Of a stretch of DNA of 64,000 nt, positions 18,630 through 27,529 are shown piece by piece (the stretch's first letter is position 1; the number at the start of each line of letters is the position of its first letter). The stretch lies in assembly GCF_000786205.1 (NCBI RefSeq), contig NZ_JROH01000004.1, positions 124,001 to 188,000 on the forward strand. The letters run 5' to 3'. The position numbers and the translations under genes were made by a program. This stretch comes from Sphingomonas sp. 37zxx. Lineage in GTDB: Bacteria; Pseudomonadota; Alphaproteobacteria; Sphingomonadales; Sphingomonadaceae. The notes beneath the pieces are model-generated. The model did no database searches, was not told the DNA's origin, and saw only the letters and a program-made list of their open reading frames with translations.

Positions 18630-19861
18630 CGATCACACTCCCCGAACACGATGTCCATCGAACCAAGGATCGCGGTCGTGTCGGCCAGCATATGGCCTCG
18701 GCTCATGAAATCCATCGCCTGCAAATGGCTGAACGCGGTCGGCCGGATCTTGCAGCGATACGGCTTGTTGGTGCCATCGGCGACCAGATAGATGCCGAAC
18801 TCGCCCTTGGGGCTTTCGGTCGCGACATAGACTTCGCCCGCCGGAACGTGGAAGCCCTCGGTATACAGCTTGAAGTGATGGATCAGCGCTTCCATCGATC
18901 GCTTCATCTCGGCGCGCTTGGGCGGCACGACCTTGCGGTCGAGCGACGCGATCGGCCCTTCGGGCATTTCGGCCAGGCACTGCTTCATGATCCGCGCCGA
19001 CTGATAGACCTCCTCGACGCGCACCATGAACCGGTCATAGCAATCGCCCTTGGTGCCCACCGGCACGTCGAACTCCATCCGGTCATACACGTCATAGGGC
19101 TGCGATTTCCGCAGATCCCACGGGATACCGGCGGCCCGGATCATAGGGCCGGAAAAGCCCCATTTGATGCAGTCCTCGCGGCTCATCGTGCCGATATCGA
19201 CATTGCGCTGCTTGAAGATGCGGTTCTCGGCCACCAAGCTGATCGCGTCGCCGAACAGGCGCGGCAGGCGGGTGTCGAGCCAGTCGGCAATGTCGGTCAA
19301 CAGCTTCAGCGGCACATCCTGATGCACGCCGCCGGGCCGGAAATAATTGGCGTGCATCCGCGCGCCGCTGGCCCGCTCGAAAAAGCCGAACGTGTCTTCG
19401 CGCAGTTCGAACATCCAAAGGTTCGGCGTCATCGCGCCGACGTCCATCACATGCGAACCAAGGTTCAGCATATGGTTCGAAATTCGCGTCAACTCGGCGA
19501 AGAACACCCGCAGATATTGCGCGCGCAGCGGCACTTCCAGATCGAGCAATTTCTCGACCGCCAGGACGAAGCTGTGCTCCATGCACATTGGCGAGCAATA
19601 ATCGAGGCGGTCCATATAGGGGAGCGCCTGGGTATAGGTTTTATACTCGATCAGCTTTTCGGTGCCGCGATGCAGCAGCCCGACATGCGGATCGATCCGG
19701 TCGATGATCTCGCCGTCCAGCTCCATCACCAGTCGCAACACGCCGTGCGCCGCAGGATGCTGCGGCCCGAAATTAATCGTGTAATTCTGGATTTCGACGT
19801 CGCCGATCGTCGGATCGGCGGCATCGGTGCGATAGGCGATTTCGTCGAGATACTCGGCCAT
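18626..19861 (-). CDS. nuoD: NADH-quinone oxidoreductase subunit D
   Basis: The 49-kDa-type subunit that lines the quinone-binding site, related to the large subunit of NiFe hydrogenases. The N-terminal signature [19 protein letters not shown] (about residues 30-48) carries the quinone-site histidine, and [24 protein letters not shown] follows (about 66-89). The length of 411 residues matches the separate (not NuoC-fused) form. ATG 19861 overlaps the nuoC stop by one base. Confidence 0.97.
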   Translation of the reverse strand: MAEYLDEIAYRTDAADPTIGDVEIQNYTINFGPQHPAAHGVLRLVMELDGEIIDRIDPHVGLLHRGTEKLIEYKTYTQALPYMDRLDYCSPMCMEHSFVLAVEKLLDLEVPLRAQYLRVFFAELTRISNHMLNLGSHVMDVGAMTPNLWMFELREDTFGFFERASGARMHANYFRPGGVHQDVPLKLLTDIADWLDTRLPRLFGDAISLVAENRIFKQRNVDIGTMSREDCIKWGFSGPMIRAAGIPWDLRKSQPYDVYDRMEFDVPVGTKGDCYDRFMVRVEEVYQSARIMKQCLAEMPEGPIASLDRKVVPPKRAEMKRSMEALIHHFKLYTEGFHVPAGEVYVATESPKGEFGIYLVADGTNKPYRCKIRPTAFSHLQAMDFMSRGHMLADTTAILGSMDIVFGECDR

Positions 19862-20706
19862 TACTGCTTTCCTTCCCCGCCATCGGGCGAGGGCACGTCG
19901 GGATCGACCGGCTTGTCCTTGGCCAGATTTCCCGAATCGGACCGGCCAGCGCCGGTATCAGCCCGGCTTTCGGTAACCTTCTTCTCGGCCGCTTGCGGTT
20001 CGACGTCCTTGGTCGATCCCGCCGGCGCCTTGGTCGCCTCGGCGGCGGTCACTGGCGAGGGCGCGCCCTTGGCCTGTGCCTGCGGTGCTGCGGCAGCCTT
20101 TTCGTCACCCGGCAGCACATATTGCGCGCCTTCCCACGGACTCATGAAATCAAAGCTGCGGAAATCCTGCGCCAGCTTCACCGGCTCATACACCACGCGC
20201 TTGGCTTCTTCCGAATAGCGAAGCTCGACGAAGCCCGACAACGGGAAATCCTTGCGGAACGGATGCCCGCGAAAGCCATAGTCGGTCAGGATGCGGCGAA
20301 GATCGGGATTGCCGTCGAACAGCACGCCGTACATGTCGTACACTTCGCGTTCGAGCCAACCCGCGACCGGCCAGATCGCGACGATCGACGGCACCGGCTT
20401 TTCCTCGTCGGTCGTCACGCGCACGCGCAGCCGGTGGTTCCGCGTCAGGCTGAGCAAATGATAGCAGACGTCGAACCGCTCGGGCCGCGAGGGATAATCG
20501 ACGCCGGCGATTTCCATCAGCTGCTGATATTCCAGCCCCGGCGTGTCACGCAGCGCGATCATGGCGTCGTACAGCGATAGGCGGTCAACGGTGATCGTCA
20601 CCTCACCGACCTTGTCCTGTGCGTCGACGACCATGCCGCCCAGTGCGGTCTGCACCAGGTCGAGCGTGTCGCCGGTCTCGGCATAACGGGGAGCGGGTGC
20701 CTTCAT
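19861..20706 (-). CDS. nuoC: NADH-quinone oxidoreductase subunit C with a C-terminal tail
   Basis: The 30-kDa subunit of the peripheral arm. The core spans residues 1 to about 202 and includes [17 protein letters not shown] and [19 protein letters not shown], the family signatures. Residues about 203-281 form a low-complexity Ala/Pro/Lys/Asp tail that has no counterpart in short bacterial NuoC. The start is ATG 20706, two bases after the nuoB stop; the frame is open upstream inside nuoB, but only this ATG yields a proper NuoC N-terminus. Confidence 0.95.
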   Translation of the reverse strand: MKAPAPRYAETGDTLDLVQTALGGMVVDAQDKVGEVTITVDRLSLYDAMIALRDTPGLEYQQLMEIAGVDYPSRPERFDVCYHLLSLTRNHRLRVRVTTDEEKPVPSIVAIWPVAGWLEREVYDMYGVLFDGNPDLRRILTDYGFRGHPFRKDFPLSGFVELRYSEEAKRVVYEPVKLAQDFRSFDFMSPWEGAQYVLPGDEKAAAAPQAQAKGAPSPVTAAEATKAPAGSTKDVEPQAAEKKVTESRADTGAGRSDSGNLAKDKPVDPDVPSPDGGEGKQ

Positions 20707-20708
20707 GT

Positions 20709-21287
20709 TCAACGCTCGATCGTGCCGATGCGGCGGATTTTCCGCTGCAACTGCATTACACCATATAGGAGAGCTTCGGCGGTCGGTGGGCAGCCGGGCA
20801 CGTAAATGTCGACCGGCACGATCCGGTCGCAACCGCGAACGACGCTGTAGCTATAGTGATAATAGCCACCGCCATTGGCGCAGCTGCCCATCGAAATCAC
20901 ATATTTCGGCTCGGACATCTGATCGTACACGCGGCGAAGCGCCGGGGCCATCTTGTTGCACAAGGTGCCCGCGACGATCATCACGTCGGACTGGCGCGGC
21001 GATGCACGCGGCGCGGCCCCGAACCGCTCCATGTCATAGCGCGGCATGTTGACGTGGATCATCTCGACGGCGCAGCACGCAAGGCCGAACGTCATCCACC
21101 ACAAGCTGCCGGTGCGCGCCCAGGTGAACAGATCCTCGGTCGACGTGACCAGAAAGCCCTTGTCGTTCAGCTCACCATTGAGGTCGCCGAAAAATTGCTG
21201 GTCGGGCGGCGTCACGACGCCTGCCCCACCGGTCAGACCAACGGCACCGCGCTGTGCGGGGTGCGCGGGGTTAAACTCTACTCCCAA
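20709..21287 (-). CDS. nuoB: NADH-quinone oxidoreductase subunit B
   Basis: The PSST-type subunit that holds the terminal N2 [4Fe-4S] cluster near quinone. The ligands appear as the tandem cysteines in [10 protein letters not shown], the cysteine of MGSCANGGG and that of PGCPPT. I assign the start to TTG 21287 (then [13 protein letters not shown]), giving 192 residues. GGGAG at 21295-21299 is 7 bases upstream of it and the gene then overlaps nuoA by 10 bases. No ATG or GTG gives a plausible N-terminus; the open frame further upstream is antisense-like sequence in nuoA. Confidence 0.94.
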   Translation of the reverse strand: MGVEFNPAHPAQRGAVGLTGGAGVVTPPDQQFFGDLNGELNDKGFLVTSTEDLFTWARTGSLWWMTFGLACCAVEMIHVNMPRYDMERFGAAPRASPRQSDVMIVAGTLCNKMAPALRRVYDQMSEPKYVISMGSCANGGGYYHYSYSVVRGCDRIVPVDIYVPGCPPTAEALLYGVMQLQRKIRRIGTIER

Positions 21288-21652
21288 TCGAGAGCTCCCT
21301 TCTTCCAGGCGTAAATCAGGCCGAGCGCCAATTCGCCGATGAATACCATCATCGAAATCCAGGCGACCCAGCCCAGATCGAACACGGTCACTGCCCAAGG
21401 ATATAGGAACGCCGCCTCGAGATCGAAGATGATGAAGAGGATTGCGACCAGATAAAAACGAACGTCGAACTGGCTGCGCGAATCCTCGAACGCGGGAAAG
21501 CCGCATTCATATTCGGTCAGCTTTTCCGGCGTCGGTTTATGCGAACCGGTGAAGCGCGACGCCACCATCGGCAAAAAGACGAATGCCGATGACAGGATCA
21601 GGGCAACGCCCAGAAACAGCAGGATCGGCAGATATTGCGACAGGTCGACCAA
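21278..21652 (-). CDS. nuoA: NADH-quinone oxidoreductase subunit A
   Basis: The first gene of the complex I operon: a 124-residue membrane subunit with three helices. The conserved acidic loop [20 protein letters not shown] (about residues 48-67) and [12 protein letters not shown] in the second helix are diagnostic. The only in-frame start at the right place is TTG 21652, with a GAGAAG Shine-Dalgarno just upstream; an out-of-frame ATG at 21657 overlaps it. Confidence 0.93.
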   Translation of the reverse strand: MVDLSQYLPILLFLGVALILSSAFVFLPMVASRFTGSHKPTPEKLTEYECGFPAFEDSRSQFDVRFYLVAILFIIFDLEAAFLYPWAVTVFDLGWVAWISMMVFIGELALGLIYAWKKGALDWE

Positions 21653-21688
21653 AACATCTTCTCGCAGTTGCGGTAGGAAGTTCGAGGG

Positions 21689-21717
21689 CTTCTAGGCGGA
21701 TGGACACAGCGGAGCAA
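21689..21717 (-). promoter_or_regulatory. Weak candidate promoter for the nuo operon
   Basis: On the minus strand TTGCTC (21712-21717) and TAGAAG (21689-21694) are separated by 17 bases, about 37 bases upstream of the nuoA start. The match to sigma-70 consensus is modest, so this is a candidate only. Confidence 0.3.
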
Positions 21718-21789
21718 TACCGCGACCGACTGAGAATCACTCGCAAAACTGCGGCTTTCCGCCCGCTGCTGCCCCGCGATGCAAGTTGA

Positions 21790-22611
21790 TCAAACGTTCC
21801 GCAGCGATCCCGCCAGCAGCTTGTGCAGCTTGGAATGCATGCCGTCATTGGCGGCGAGCAATTGCTTGCGCTCGATCGGCGAATCGCCCCCCCGGAAATC
21901 GGTGACGAAGCCGCCTGCTTCCTTGATCAACAGGATACCAGCCGCACAGTCCCACGGCTCCAGCCCGCTCTCCCAAAAGCCGTCATAACGCCCAGCCGCC
22001 ACCCAGGCGAGGTCGAGCGAAGCGGCTCCCAGGCGGCGGATACCCGCCACTTCAGGGGCAACCGCACCGAAGATCCGGCTCCATTCGGCGAAATTGCCAT
22101 GTCCCATGAACGGGATGCCGGTGGCGATCAGCGCTTCGGACATGTCGCGCCGCGCCGACACGCGAAGCCGCGCATCCTGCAACCACGCCCCGCGGCCCTT
22201 TTCGGCCCAGAAGCTCTCATCGGTCAGCGGCTGATAGATCAGCGCATGGGTGATCTCGGGCCGACCCTGGGGTCCGCGCGGGTCTTCGACGGCGATCGAA
22301 ATCGCGAAATGCGGCATGCCGTGCAGGAAGTTGGTGGTGCCATCGAGCGGATCGACGATCCAGCGCGGCTTGTCGGGGTCGCCCTTGATGTCTCCGCCTT
22401 CCTCCATCAGGAACCCCCAATCGGGGCGCGCCTTGAGCAATTCGTCGTACAAGGTCCGCTCGGCGCGCTGATCGGCCATCGACACGAAATCGGCGGGGCC
22501 TTTCTTCGACACTTGCAGATGCTGCACTTCGTTGAAGTCACGACGAAGCCGTGGTGCCGCCTTGCGAGCGGCGCGTTCCATGACGCTGAGAAGGCCGGAT
22601 AGGGCTGCCAT
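21790..22611 (-). CDS. Inositol monophosphatase family protein
   Basis: A Mg-dependent, lithium-sensitive type phosphatase of the inositol monophosphatase/SuhB family; the natural substrate could be inositol-1-phosphate, a nucleotide phosphate or another sugar phosphate. The metal-binding motifs are complete: EEGGD, then WIVDPLDGTTNFLHG, and near the C-terminus LEPWDCAAGILLIKEAGG. The start is ATG 22611 (MAALSGLLSV), giving 273 residues; nine codons upstream of it run into a REPIN-like repeat. It lies downstream of efp on the same strand. In E. coli SuhB also acts in rRNA antitermination, which cannot be judged here. Confidence 0.9.
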   Translation of the reverse strand: MAALSGLLSVMERAARKAAPRLRRDFNEVQHLQVSKKGPADFVSMADQRAERTLYDELLKARPDWGFLMEEGGDIKGDPDKPRWIVDPLDGTTNFLHGMPHFAISIAVEDPRGPQGRPEITHALIYQPLTDESFWAEKGRGAWLQDARLRVSARRDMSEALIATGIPFMGHGNFAEWSRIFGAVAPEVAGIRRLGAASLDLAWVAAGRYDGFWESGLEPWDCAAGILLIKEAGGFVTDFRGGDSPIERKQLLAANDGMHSKLHKLLAGSLRNV

Positions 22612-22624
22612 AATTTTCTTCTTC

Positions 22625-22733
22625 CCCCCTCCCGCCATGCGGGAGGGGTCAGGGGGAGGGCTTGTTTACAAATGAAGATGACGTCGCCCGCTGACACGCC
22701 CTCCCCTGGCCCCTCCCGCCAAGCGGGAGAGGA
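22625..22733. repeat. REPIN-like element between efp and the IMPase gene
   Basis: Palindromes at about 22625-22648 and 22710-22732 face each other, each followed inward by TCAGGGGGAGGG or its reverse complement. The layout and sequence match the element in the nuoK-nuoL gap. Confidence 0.8.
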
Positions 22734-22738
22734 AGCAA

Positions 22739-23302
22739 TTAATCGGCGCGCTTTACATAGGTGCGCTCATACACATCGACGACGATCTTCGTCCCCGCGC
22801 CGATATGCGGCGGCACCATTACGCGGACGCCGTTTTCGAGGATTGCGGGCTTGTACGACGACGACGCCGTCTGCCCCTTCACCACCGCATCGGCCTCGAC
22901 GATCAGCGCTTCGATCGTGTCGGGCAATTGCACGCTGATCGGGCGCTCGTCATAACATTCCATCACCACGTCCATCCCGTCCTGCAGGAAGTCGGCGGCG
23001 TCGCCCAGCACGCCCTTGTCGAGCGTGATCTGTTCGTAATTGTCCTTGTCCATGAACGTCAGCGTGTCGCCCTCGGCGAACAGATACTGGAAATCCTTGG
23101 TATCGAGCCGAACCCGCTCAACCGACTCCGCCGAACGAAAGCGAACATTGTTCTTGCGCCCGTCGATCAGGTTCTTCAGCTCGACCTGCATATAGGCGCC
23201 GCCCTTGCCGGGCTGGGTGTGCTGAATCTTCACCGCGCGCCAGATGCCGGTTTCATATTCGATGATGTTGCCGGGACGAATGTCCACGCCGCTGATCTTC
23301 AT
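22739..23302 (-). CDS. efp: Elongation factor P
   Basis: Relieves ribosome stalling at polyproline stretches. The 187 residues show the three-domain pattern: a KOW-like N-terminal domain ([16 protein letters not shown]), the S1/OB-like middle, and the C-terminal signature [22 protein letters not shown]. The tip loop TQPGKGGAY places lysine 33 at the position that is beta-lysylated in E. coli; no epmA or epmB is seen in the window. The start is ATG 23302; the frame is open upstream but that part lies in the neighbouring M23 gene. Confidence 0.95.
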   Translation of the reverse strand: MKISGVDIRPGNIIEYETGIWRAVKIQHTQPGKGGAYMQVELKNLIDGRKNNVRFRSAESVERVRLDTKDFQYLFAEGDTLTFMDKDNYEQITLDKGVLGDAADFLQDGMDVVMECYDERPISVQLPDTIEALIVEADAVVKGQTASSSYKPAILENGVRVMVPPHIGAGTKIVVDVYERTYVKRAD

Positions 23303-23340
23303 GGGTCCTGCCTGGATTAGAAAGAGCTGAGCGCGGCGCT

Positions 23341-23979
23341 TTAGCGAGCGGCGGCTGTTCCGGCAAGCAGCGGCGTTGGATCGACCGCGCGGCCCTCGTG
23401 CCAGGCGTCGCCCGGCTGCATCAGGTGCATCCCGAAATGCAGGTGATAATTGCCAATGCCGGCATTGCCGGTGTCGCCGACGAACCCGATTTTTTCGCCG
23501 GCACGCACCGCAAGCCCCTCGCGCATGCCCGGCGCATAGCCGGCCAGATGCGCGTAATAATAGGACCATTGCCGGTCGGGCGAGCGAATATACAGCGTCG
23601 TGCCGCCCCCGCCGCCGCTGTCGAACAATTTTTCGACCGTCCCGTCAGCCGCGGCCAATACCGGCGTGCCCCGCGCCGCCATGATGTCGTTGCCCTGATG
23701 CGCGCGATCACCCTGCCCGCGCGGGTCGTTCCAGCTCGACCGGATCGAATCGCGCGAAACGCCCGCCACCGGCACCGTCAGTAGCGGCCCGCTCCAGCGA
23801 ACCCGCCCCGGCGTCGCCGCCAGCGGATCGGCCGGCGTGACCACAGACACCGGCTGCTCGCGCCGGAACGACACTAGCGGTTCGCGCGTGGCGTTGCCGG
23901 GTCCGAACGACAGCATCGCCCCGAACAGCGCGACGCCGCCCAGGATCAGCAACAGGATCGTCCAGCCCAGCCGAGTCAT
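23341..23979 (-). CDS. M23 family metallopeptidase (LytM domain)
   Basis: A probable periplasmic peptidoglycan endopeptidase anchored by an N-terminal membrane segment (about residues 6-24). The LytM domain keeps the zinc and catalytic residues: H94 and D98 in HQGND, H144 in YYAHLAG, and H179 and H181 in NYHLHFG. It therefore looks catalytically competent, unlike the NlpD-like protein at 60 kb. It lies between an L,D-transpeptidase gene and efp, on the same strand, so a cell-wall role with its neighbour is likely. Confidence 0.88.
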   Translation of the reverse strand: MTRLGWTILLLILGGVALFGAMLSFGPGNATREPLVSFRREQPVSVVTPADPLAATPGRVRWSGPLLTVPVAGVSRDSIRSSWNDPRGQGDRAHQGNDIMAARGTPVLAAADGTVEKLFDSGGGGGTTLYIRSPDRQWSYYYAHLAGYAPGMREGLAVRAGEKIGFVGDTGNAGIGNYHLHFGMHLMQPGDAWHEGRAVDPTPLLAGTAAAR

Positions 23980-23991
23980 TGTCTCAGCCGA

Positions 23992-25020
23992 TCACCGCTG
24001 GAACACCGCTTTGGTGCCCGGCTTGACCATCATCGAAACCCTAGCCGCGTCCCAATTCATCAGGCGAATACAGCCATTGCTCTCGGTGCGGCCGATATTG
24101 GCGGGCTCGGGCGTGCCGTGGATGCCGTAATGCTCCTTCGACAGGTCGATCCACACGATGCCGACCGGGTTGTTCGGCCCCGGCGGCACGATCGCTTCTT
24201 TCGCGTCGGGCGCGGTGCCAGCGATCAGCTTGGGGTCGAACGACCAATCGGGATTGCGCGCGACGCCCTTGATCGTCCAGGTGCCGATCGGCAGCGGAAA
24301 CTGGCTCGATCCCATCGTCGCGCTGAACTGCGCCACCAGCCGGTCGCTGGCATCATACACCTTCAGCACGCCTTCGGATTCGTCGACCACCACGCGCTCG
24401 GCCACCGGCTGGCGGGCATCGACGTTGAGATAGGCCAAAGTCCGCCGCCAGCCCTCATCATCGACATCATAGTCGCGTGACGTCGGCAGCGCGTTGGGGA
24501 AGATCACCTCCTGCCCGACCTTCAGCGGCGTCTGGCGGCTGTTGAGCGCCACCAGGGTTTCGGGCGTGGTGTGGAACATCTCGGCCAGCTTTTCGAGTGG
24601 CGAGCGATAGGGAATGCCCGGCAACTTTGCCTGCTCGGCATAGCCCTTGGGCGGGTTCGGCATGAACGGCCCGGCGAGCATGCCCGGCGTCAGCGCGATC
24701 ACCTTGGTCGGTCGCCAATTTCGGTAGCGGCCCAACAGCTTCAGCGTCGCGCGATCGGCCTTGCCGGTCACCGGCAGCCCGCGACTGGTCTGAAACCCCC
24801 GTAGCGCCGCGGTCAGCGACTGGCCGCCCTTGCCGTCGAGCACACCAGGGCCGAACCCCAATTTGTCGAGGATGACCTGGACATGCAGCGTGCTTGCATC
24901 GACAGCAGCGACTGGCTGCGCTGTCACCTGGGCAGTCGCCGCGCCCACCGGCATCAGGCTGACCGCCGCTGCCGCGAGCACCGCGCTGCCGCCCAAACCA
25001 ACCATCGCTCGAAACCGCAT
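23992..25020 (-). CDS. L,D-transpeptidase with peptidoglycan-binding and LysM-like regions
   Basis: A periplasmic YkuD-fold enzyme that makes 3-3 crosslinks in peptidoglycan or attaches proteins to it. The order is: signal peptide (about 1-30), a PGRP-like peptidoglycan-binding helical region (VILDKLGFGPGVLDGKGG, about 50-95), a LysM-like stretch around FHTTPETLVALNSR, then the YkuD domain. The catalytic motif is complete: HGT, then SNGCIRL with the nucleophile at C317. At 342 residues it is typical of the ErfK/YbiS class. The next gene downstream, 12 bases away, is the M23 peptidase. Confidence 0.92.
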   Translation of the reverse strand: MRFRAMVGLGGSAVLAAAAVSLMPVGAATAQVTAQPVAAVDASTLHVQVILDKLGFGPGVLDGKGGQSLTAALRGFQTSRGLPVTGKADRATLKLLGRYRNWRPTKVIALTPGMLAGPFMPNPPKGYAEQAKLPGIPYRSPLEKLAEMFHTTPETLVALNSRQTPLKVGQEVIFPNALPTSRDYDVDDEGWRRTLAYLNVDARQPVAERVVVDESEGVLKVYDASDRLVAQFSATMGSSQFPLPIGTWTIKGVARNPDWSFDPKLIAGTAPDAKEAIVPPGPNNPVGIVWIDLSKEHYGIHGTPEPANIGRTESNGCIRLMNWDAARVSMMVKPGTKAVFQR

Positions 25021-25104
25021 CTGCCTTGCCCCCGTTACGCCACTGCGTAACCAGACAAACGACGCGAACCGCCGATGTTTCCCCAGGCGTTACAAATCAG
25101 CGCG

Positions 25105-25788
25105 TTATGCGAGCAATTGTCCGAAGCGCGCCATCGCCGCTTCCTCGTCATGCCCCCACACCGCACCCGACACCGCCAGGAAATCGGCTCCGGCCTCGAT
25201 CAACGGCGGCGCGTTGACCGGAGTGATCCCGCCGATGGCGACGCACGGCATTTCAAACACTGTCGCCCACCACGACAGGATCACCGGATGCGGGTGATGC
25301 TTGGCTTCCTTGGTGGTTGACGGATAAAAGGCACCAAAGGCGACATAGTCCGCCCCCGCCTCACCCGCTTCCATCGCCAGATGGCGGCTGTCGTGGCATG
25401 TCACGCCGATCTGCGCCGCCGGCCCCAGCACCGCGCGCGCCTCACGCGGATCGCCATCGTCCTGCCCCAGATGCACGCCGTCAGCGCCCAGCCGCTTGGC
25501 CAGGCTGATGCTGTCATTGACCAGAAACGCGACATCATGCTCGGCGCAGATGCGTTGCAACGGTTCGGCCAGCGTCGCGGCCTTGTGCTGATCGACGTCC
25601 TTCACCCGAAACTGGAACGCAGCCGCCGGCCCCGCCCCAAGCGCGCGCCGCAGCCGATCGGGAAAAGCGCCAGCCACGTCGAGGGGGGAGATCAGGTAGA
25701 GCTGGCATTTGGGCCGTCGGTCGTCGCGCTGGAATTGCACGGCGAAAGCGGGGTCTAGCGGGCCTAGCGGGTCTTCAAATTCGTTCAT
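25105..25788 (-). CDS. thiE: Thiamine phosphate synthase
   Basis: Joins the hydroxymethylpyrimidine and thiazole halves of thiamine phosphate. The TIM-barrel motifs are visible: QFRVKD (the phosphate/substrate region), FLVNDSISLAKRLGADGVHLGQDD and GADYVAFGAFYPSTTK, followed by CVAIGGITPVN. The N-terminal ~25 residues are an extension. No TPP riboswitch could be made out upstream. It follows the class I aldolase gene on the same strand, an arrangement seen in other alphaproteobacteria. Confidence 0.9.
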   Translation of the reverse strand: MNEFEDPLGPLDPAFAVQFQRDDRRPKCQLYLISPLDVAGAFPDRLRRALGAGPAAAFQFRVKDVDQHKAATLAEPLQRICAEHDVAFLVNDSISLAKRLGADGVHLGQDDGDPREARAVLGPAAQIGVTCHDSRHLAMEAGEAGADYVAFGAFYPSTTKEAKHHPHPVILSWWATVFEMPCVAIGGITPVNAPPLIEAGADFLAVSGAVWGHDEEAAMARFGQLLA

Positions 25789-25851
25789 CGACGCGCTCTA
25801 GCCGCTTGCGGCGGTCGCGGGAAGGATGATGCACATCCCTCCCGCCGGCAT

Positions 25852-26751
25852 TCAGGCCGCCACCTTCTGAATCGACGCGGCATGGATTTCGTCGATCGCG
25901 CTGCCCAGCACCGCGTCGAACTCGGCATCGCTCATGCCGTGGCGCAGATCGGCCAGCAACGCGCGGCTGAAGCTGGCGATCATGCCGCGATTCTTGGCAA
26001 GCTCGGTGCAGGCCTCCGGCCGCGCGAACCCACCCGACAGCGCCACGACGCGCAATACGCGGGGATGCTCGACCAATGCGTCGAACTGACAGGCTTCGGC
26101 CGGAATCGACAGCTTCAACATCACCTTGGCATCCCCCGGCATCGCATCGAGCGCCGCCAACAGCGAATCGCGAAGCAGCACATCGGCGGCGGCGCGCTCG
26201 GGGCTCTTGATGTTCACCTCGGGCTCGAGGATCGGCATTAGCCCGGCATCCAGCACCTGCCGCGCCACGGCCATCTGCTGCGCGACCACCGCGTCGATCC
26301 CGTCGGCATCGGCACGATGCACCACCGATCGCTCCTTGGTGCCGAACACACCCAGACCGCGCGCACGCGCCAGCAGCGAATCCAGGCCGGGTATCGGCTT
26401 CAGCAACTGGACGCCGTTCGCCTCGTCCTCCAGCCCCTTGTCGATCTTGAGGAACGGCACCACCCCGCGTTCGATCAGCGCCTGTGGGGCCGCCTTGCTG
26501 TCGACCAGGCCGTCCATCGTCCGTTCGAACAGGATCGCTCCGATCACCTTGTCGCCGGTAAACACCGACGACGTGATGATGCGGGCGCGCATCTGATGGA
26601 TCAGCGCGAACATCTCGTCGTCGCTGCCCCAGCTACCCGCTTCGACGCCGTAGCCGGTCAATGCCTTGGGGGTCGATCCGCCCGACTGGTCGAGCGCTGC
26701 GATGAACCCGTTACCTTGTGCGATCTTGGCAGTCATTTCGGCGGTGTTCAT
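25852..26751 (-). CDS. fba: Class I fructose-bisphosphate aldolase
   Basis: Cleaves fructose-1,6-bisphosphate to triose phosphates through a Schiff-base lysine. The N-terminal ALDQSGGSTPKAL and LKIDKGLE segments and ILEPEVNI are class I signatures, and the lysine in KVMLKLSIP is the likely Schiff-base residue. ATG 26751 is chosen because GGGAG lies 8 bases upstream; GTG 26754 is an alternative one codon earlier. At 299 residues it is the short bacterial form. It belongs with tkt, gap and pgk, but the tlpA-like gene on the opposite strand splits the group. Confidence 0.93.
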   Translation of the reverse strand: MNTAEMTAKIAQGNGFIAALDQSGGSTPKALTGYGVEAGSWGSDDEMFALIHQMRARIITSSVFTGDKVIGAILFERTMDGLVDSKAAPQALIERGVVPFLKIDKGLEDEANGVQLLKPIPGLDSLLARARGLGVFGTKERSVVHRADADGIDAVVAQQMAVARQVLDAGLMPILEPEVNIKSPERAAADVLLRDSLLAALDAMPGDAKVMLKLSIPAEACQFDALVEHPRVLRVVALSGGFARPEACTELAKNRGMIASFSRALLADLRHGMSDAEFDAVLGSAIDEIHAASIQKVAA

Positions 26752-26870
26752 CACATTTTCTCCCTGTGGCGGCTTTGCCGCGTCTATTTCAATCGGGCCT
26801 TAAAGAGCGCGCCGACAAGCCGCAACCATTGTGCCCGACCCGCTGACCTTCGCGCTGGATTTGGCTCAAA

Positions 26871-26899
26871 TTGACACGGTGCCGGTCGCGGGGCAGCAT
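26871..26899 (+). promoter_or_regulatory. Candidate promoter of the TlpA-like gene
   Basis: A perfect TTGACA at 26871-26876 and CAGCAT at 26894-26899 are 17 bases apart, 36 bases before the start codon. It lies in the 184-base divergent region shared with the aldolase gene. The -35 is consensus while the -10 is weak. Confidence 0.4.
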
Positions 26900-26935
26900 C
26901 GCGGAAAGGGCGCATTTACCGGGGGCGGCAACGCG

Positions 26936-27445
26936 ATGCACAGACGACCGATGATCGCCGCTGCGGCAATGCTGTGGCTGGGCCTTGGTGCCGCAATCCC
27001 CGCACCACCGCCGCCACCCAAGGTCGGCGACATTGCCCCGCCGTTTGAAATCAGGCTGATCGACGGCACCCGCATCCGTTCACAGGAGCTTGCCGGTCAG
27101 GTCGTCGTACTGAATTACTGGGCCACCTGGTGCGCGCCGTGCAAGGTCGAGCTGCCGCTGCTCGATCGCTACTACTCGATGCGCCGTGACGCGGGGCTTC
27201 GGGTATTTGCGATCACCACTGAGGATTCGCTGCCGGCGTCGCGCTTGAAGCAGCTATTCTCCGTGATGCACATCCCTGCGGTACGCAGCCTGCGCGGCAA
27301 ATATGGCACGCTGGGCGCGGTGCCGACCAACTACATCATCGATCGTGCAGGACGGGTTCGCTATGCCAAGGCTGCGGCGCTCGAGCTTGAAGACCTCAAC
27401 ACCCTGCTGGTCCCACTGCTACGCGAACCCGCGCCTGCTTCCTAG
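26936..27445 (+). CDS. TlpA-family periplasmic thioredoxin-like protein
   Basis: A thiol-disulfide oxidoreductase of 169 residues. It starts with a hydrophobic signal or anchor (IAAAAMLWLGLGAAIPAPP), then a TlpA/ResA-like fold with the redox motif WCAPC in VVVLNYWATWCAPCKVELP. The cis-proline region is VPTNYIIDRAGRV. The chosen ATG 26936 has GGGGGCGG upstream; an upstream in-frame GTG would add 35 residues that do not resemble a signal peptide. Proteins of this class reduce apocytochrome c or protect against oxidation; the partner is unknown. Confidence 0.87.
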   Translation: MHRRPMIAAAAMLWLGLGAAIPAPPPPPKVGDIAPPFEIRLIDGTRIRSQELAGQVVVLNYWATWCAPCKVELPLLDRYYSMRRDAGLRVFAITTEDSLPASRLKQLFSVMHIPAVRSLRGKYGTLGAVPTNYIIDRAGRVRYAKAAALELEDLNTLLVPLLREPAPAS

Positions 27446-27489
27446 CGCAGCGGTTTGTTTTCAGGGACCATGCCACGTCCAGAACGTCC

Positions 27490-27514
27490 TCCTCAGGGGT
27501 TCGCCCCCTGAGGA
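27490..27514. terminator. Bidirectional hairpin between converging tlpA-like and pgk genes
   Basis: TCCTCAGGGG and CCCCTGAGGA form a perfect 10-bp stem around a 5-base loop (TTCGC) in the 84-base convergent gap. No long T-run follows, so termination strength is uncertain. Confidence 0.55.
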
Positions 27515-27529
27515 ACGCGAGCGTTCGGT

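Noticed and set aside
20709-21506. A longer NuoB starting at 21506
   Set aside because: The extra N-terminal 73 residues are an out-of-frame shadow of nuoA; TTG 21287 has a well-placed Shine-Dalgarno.
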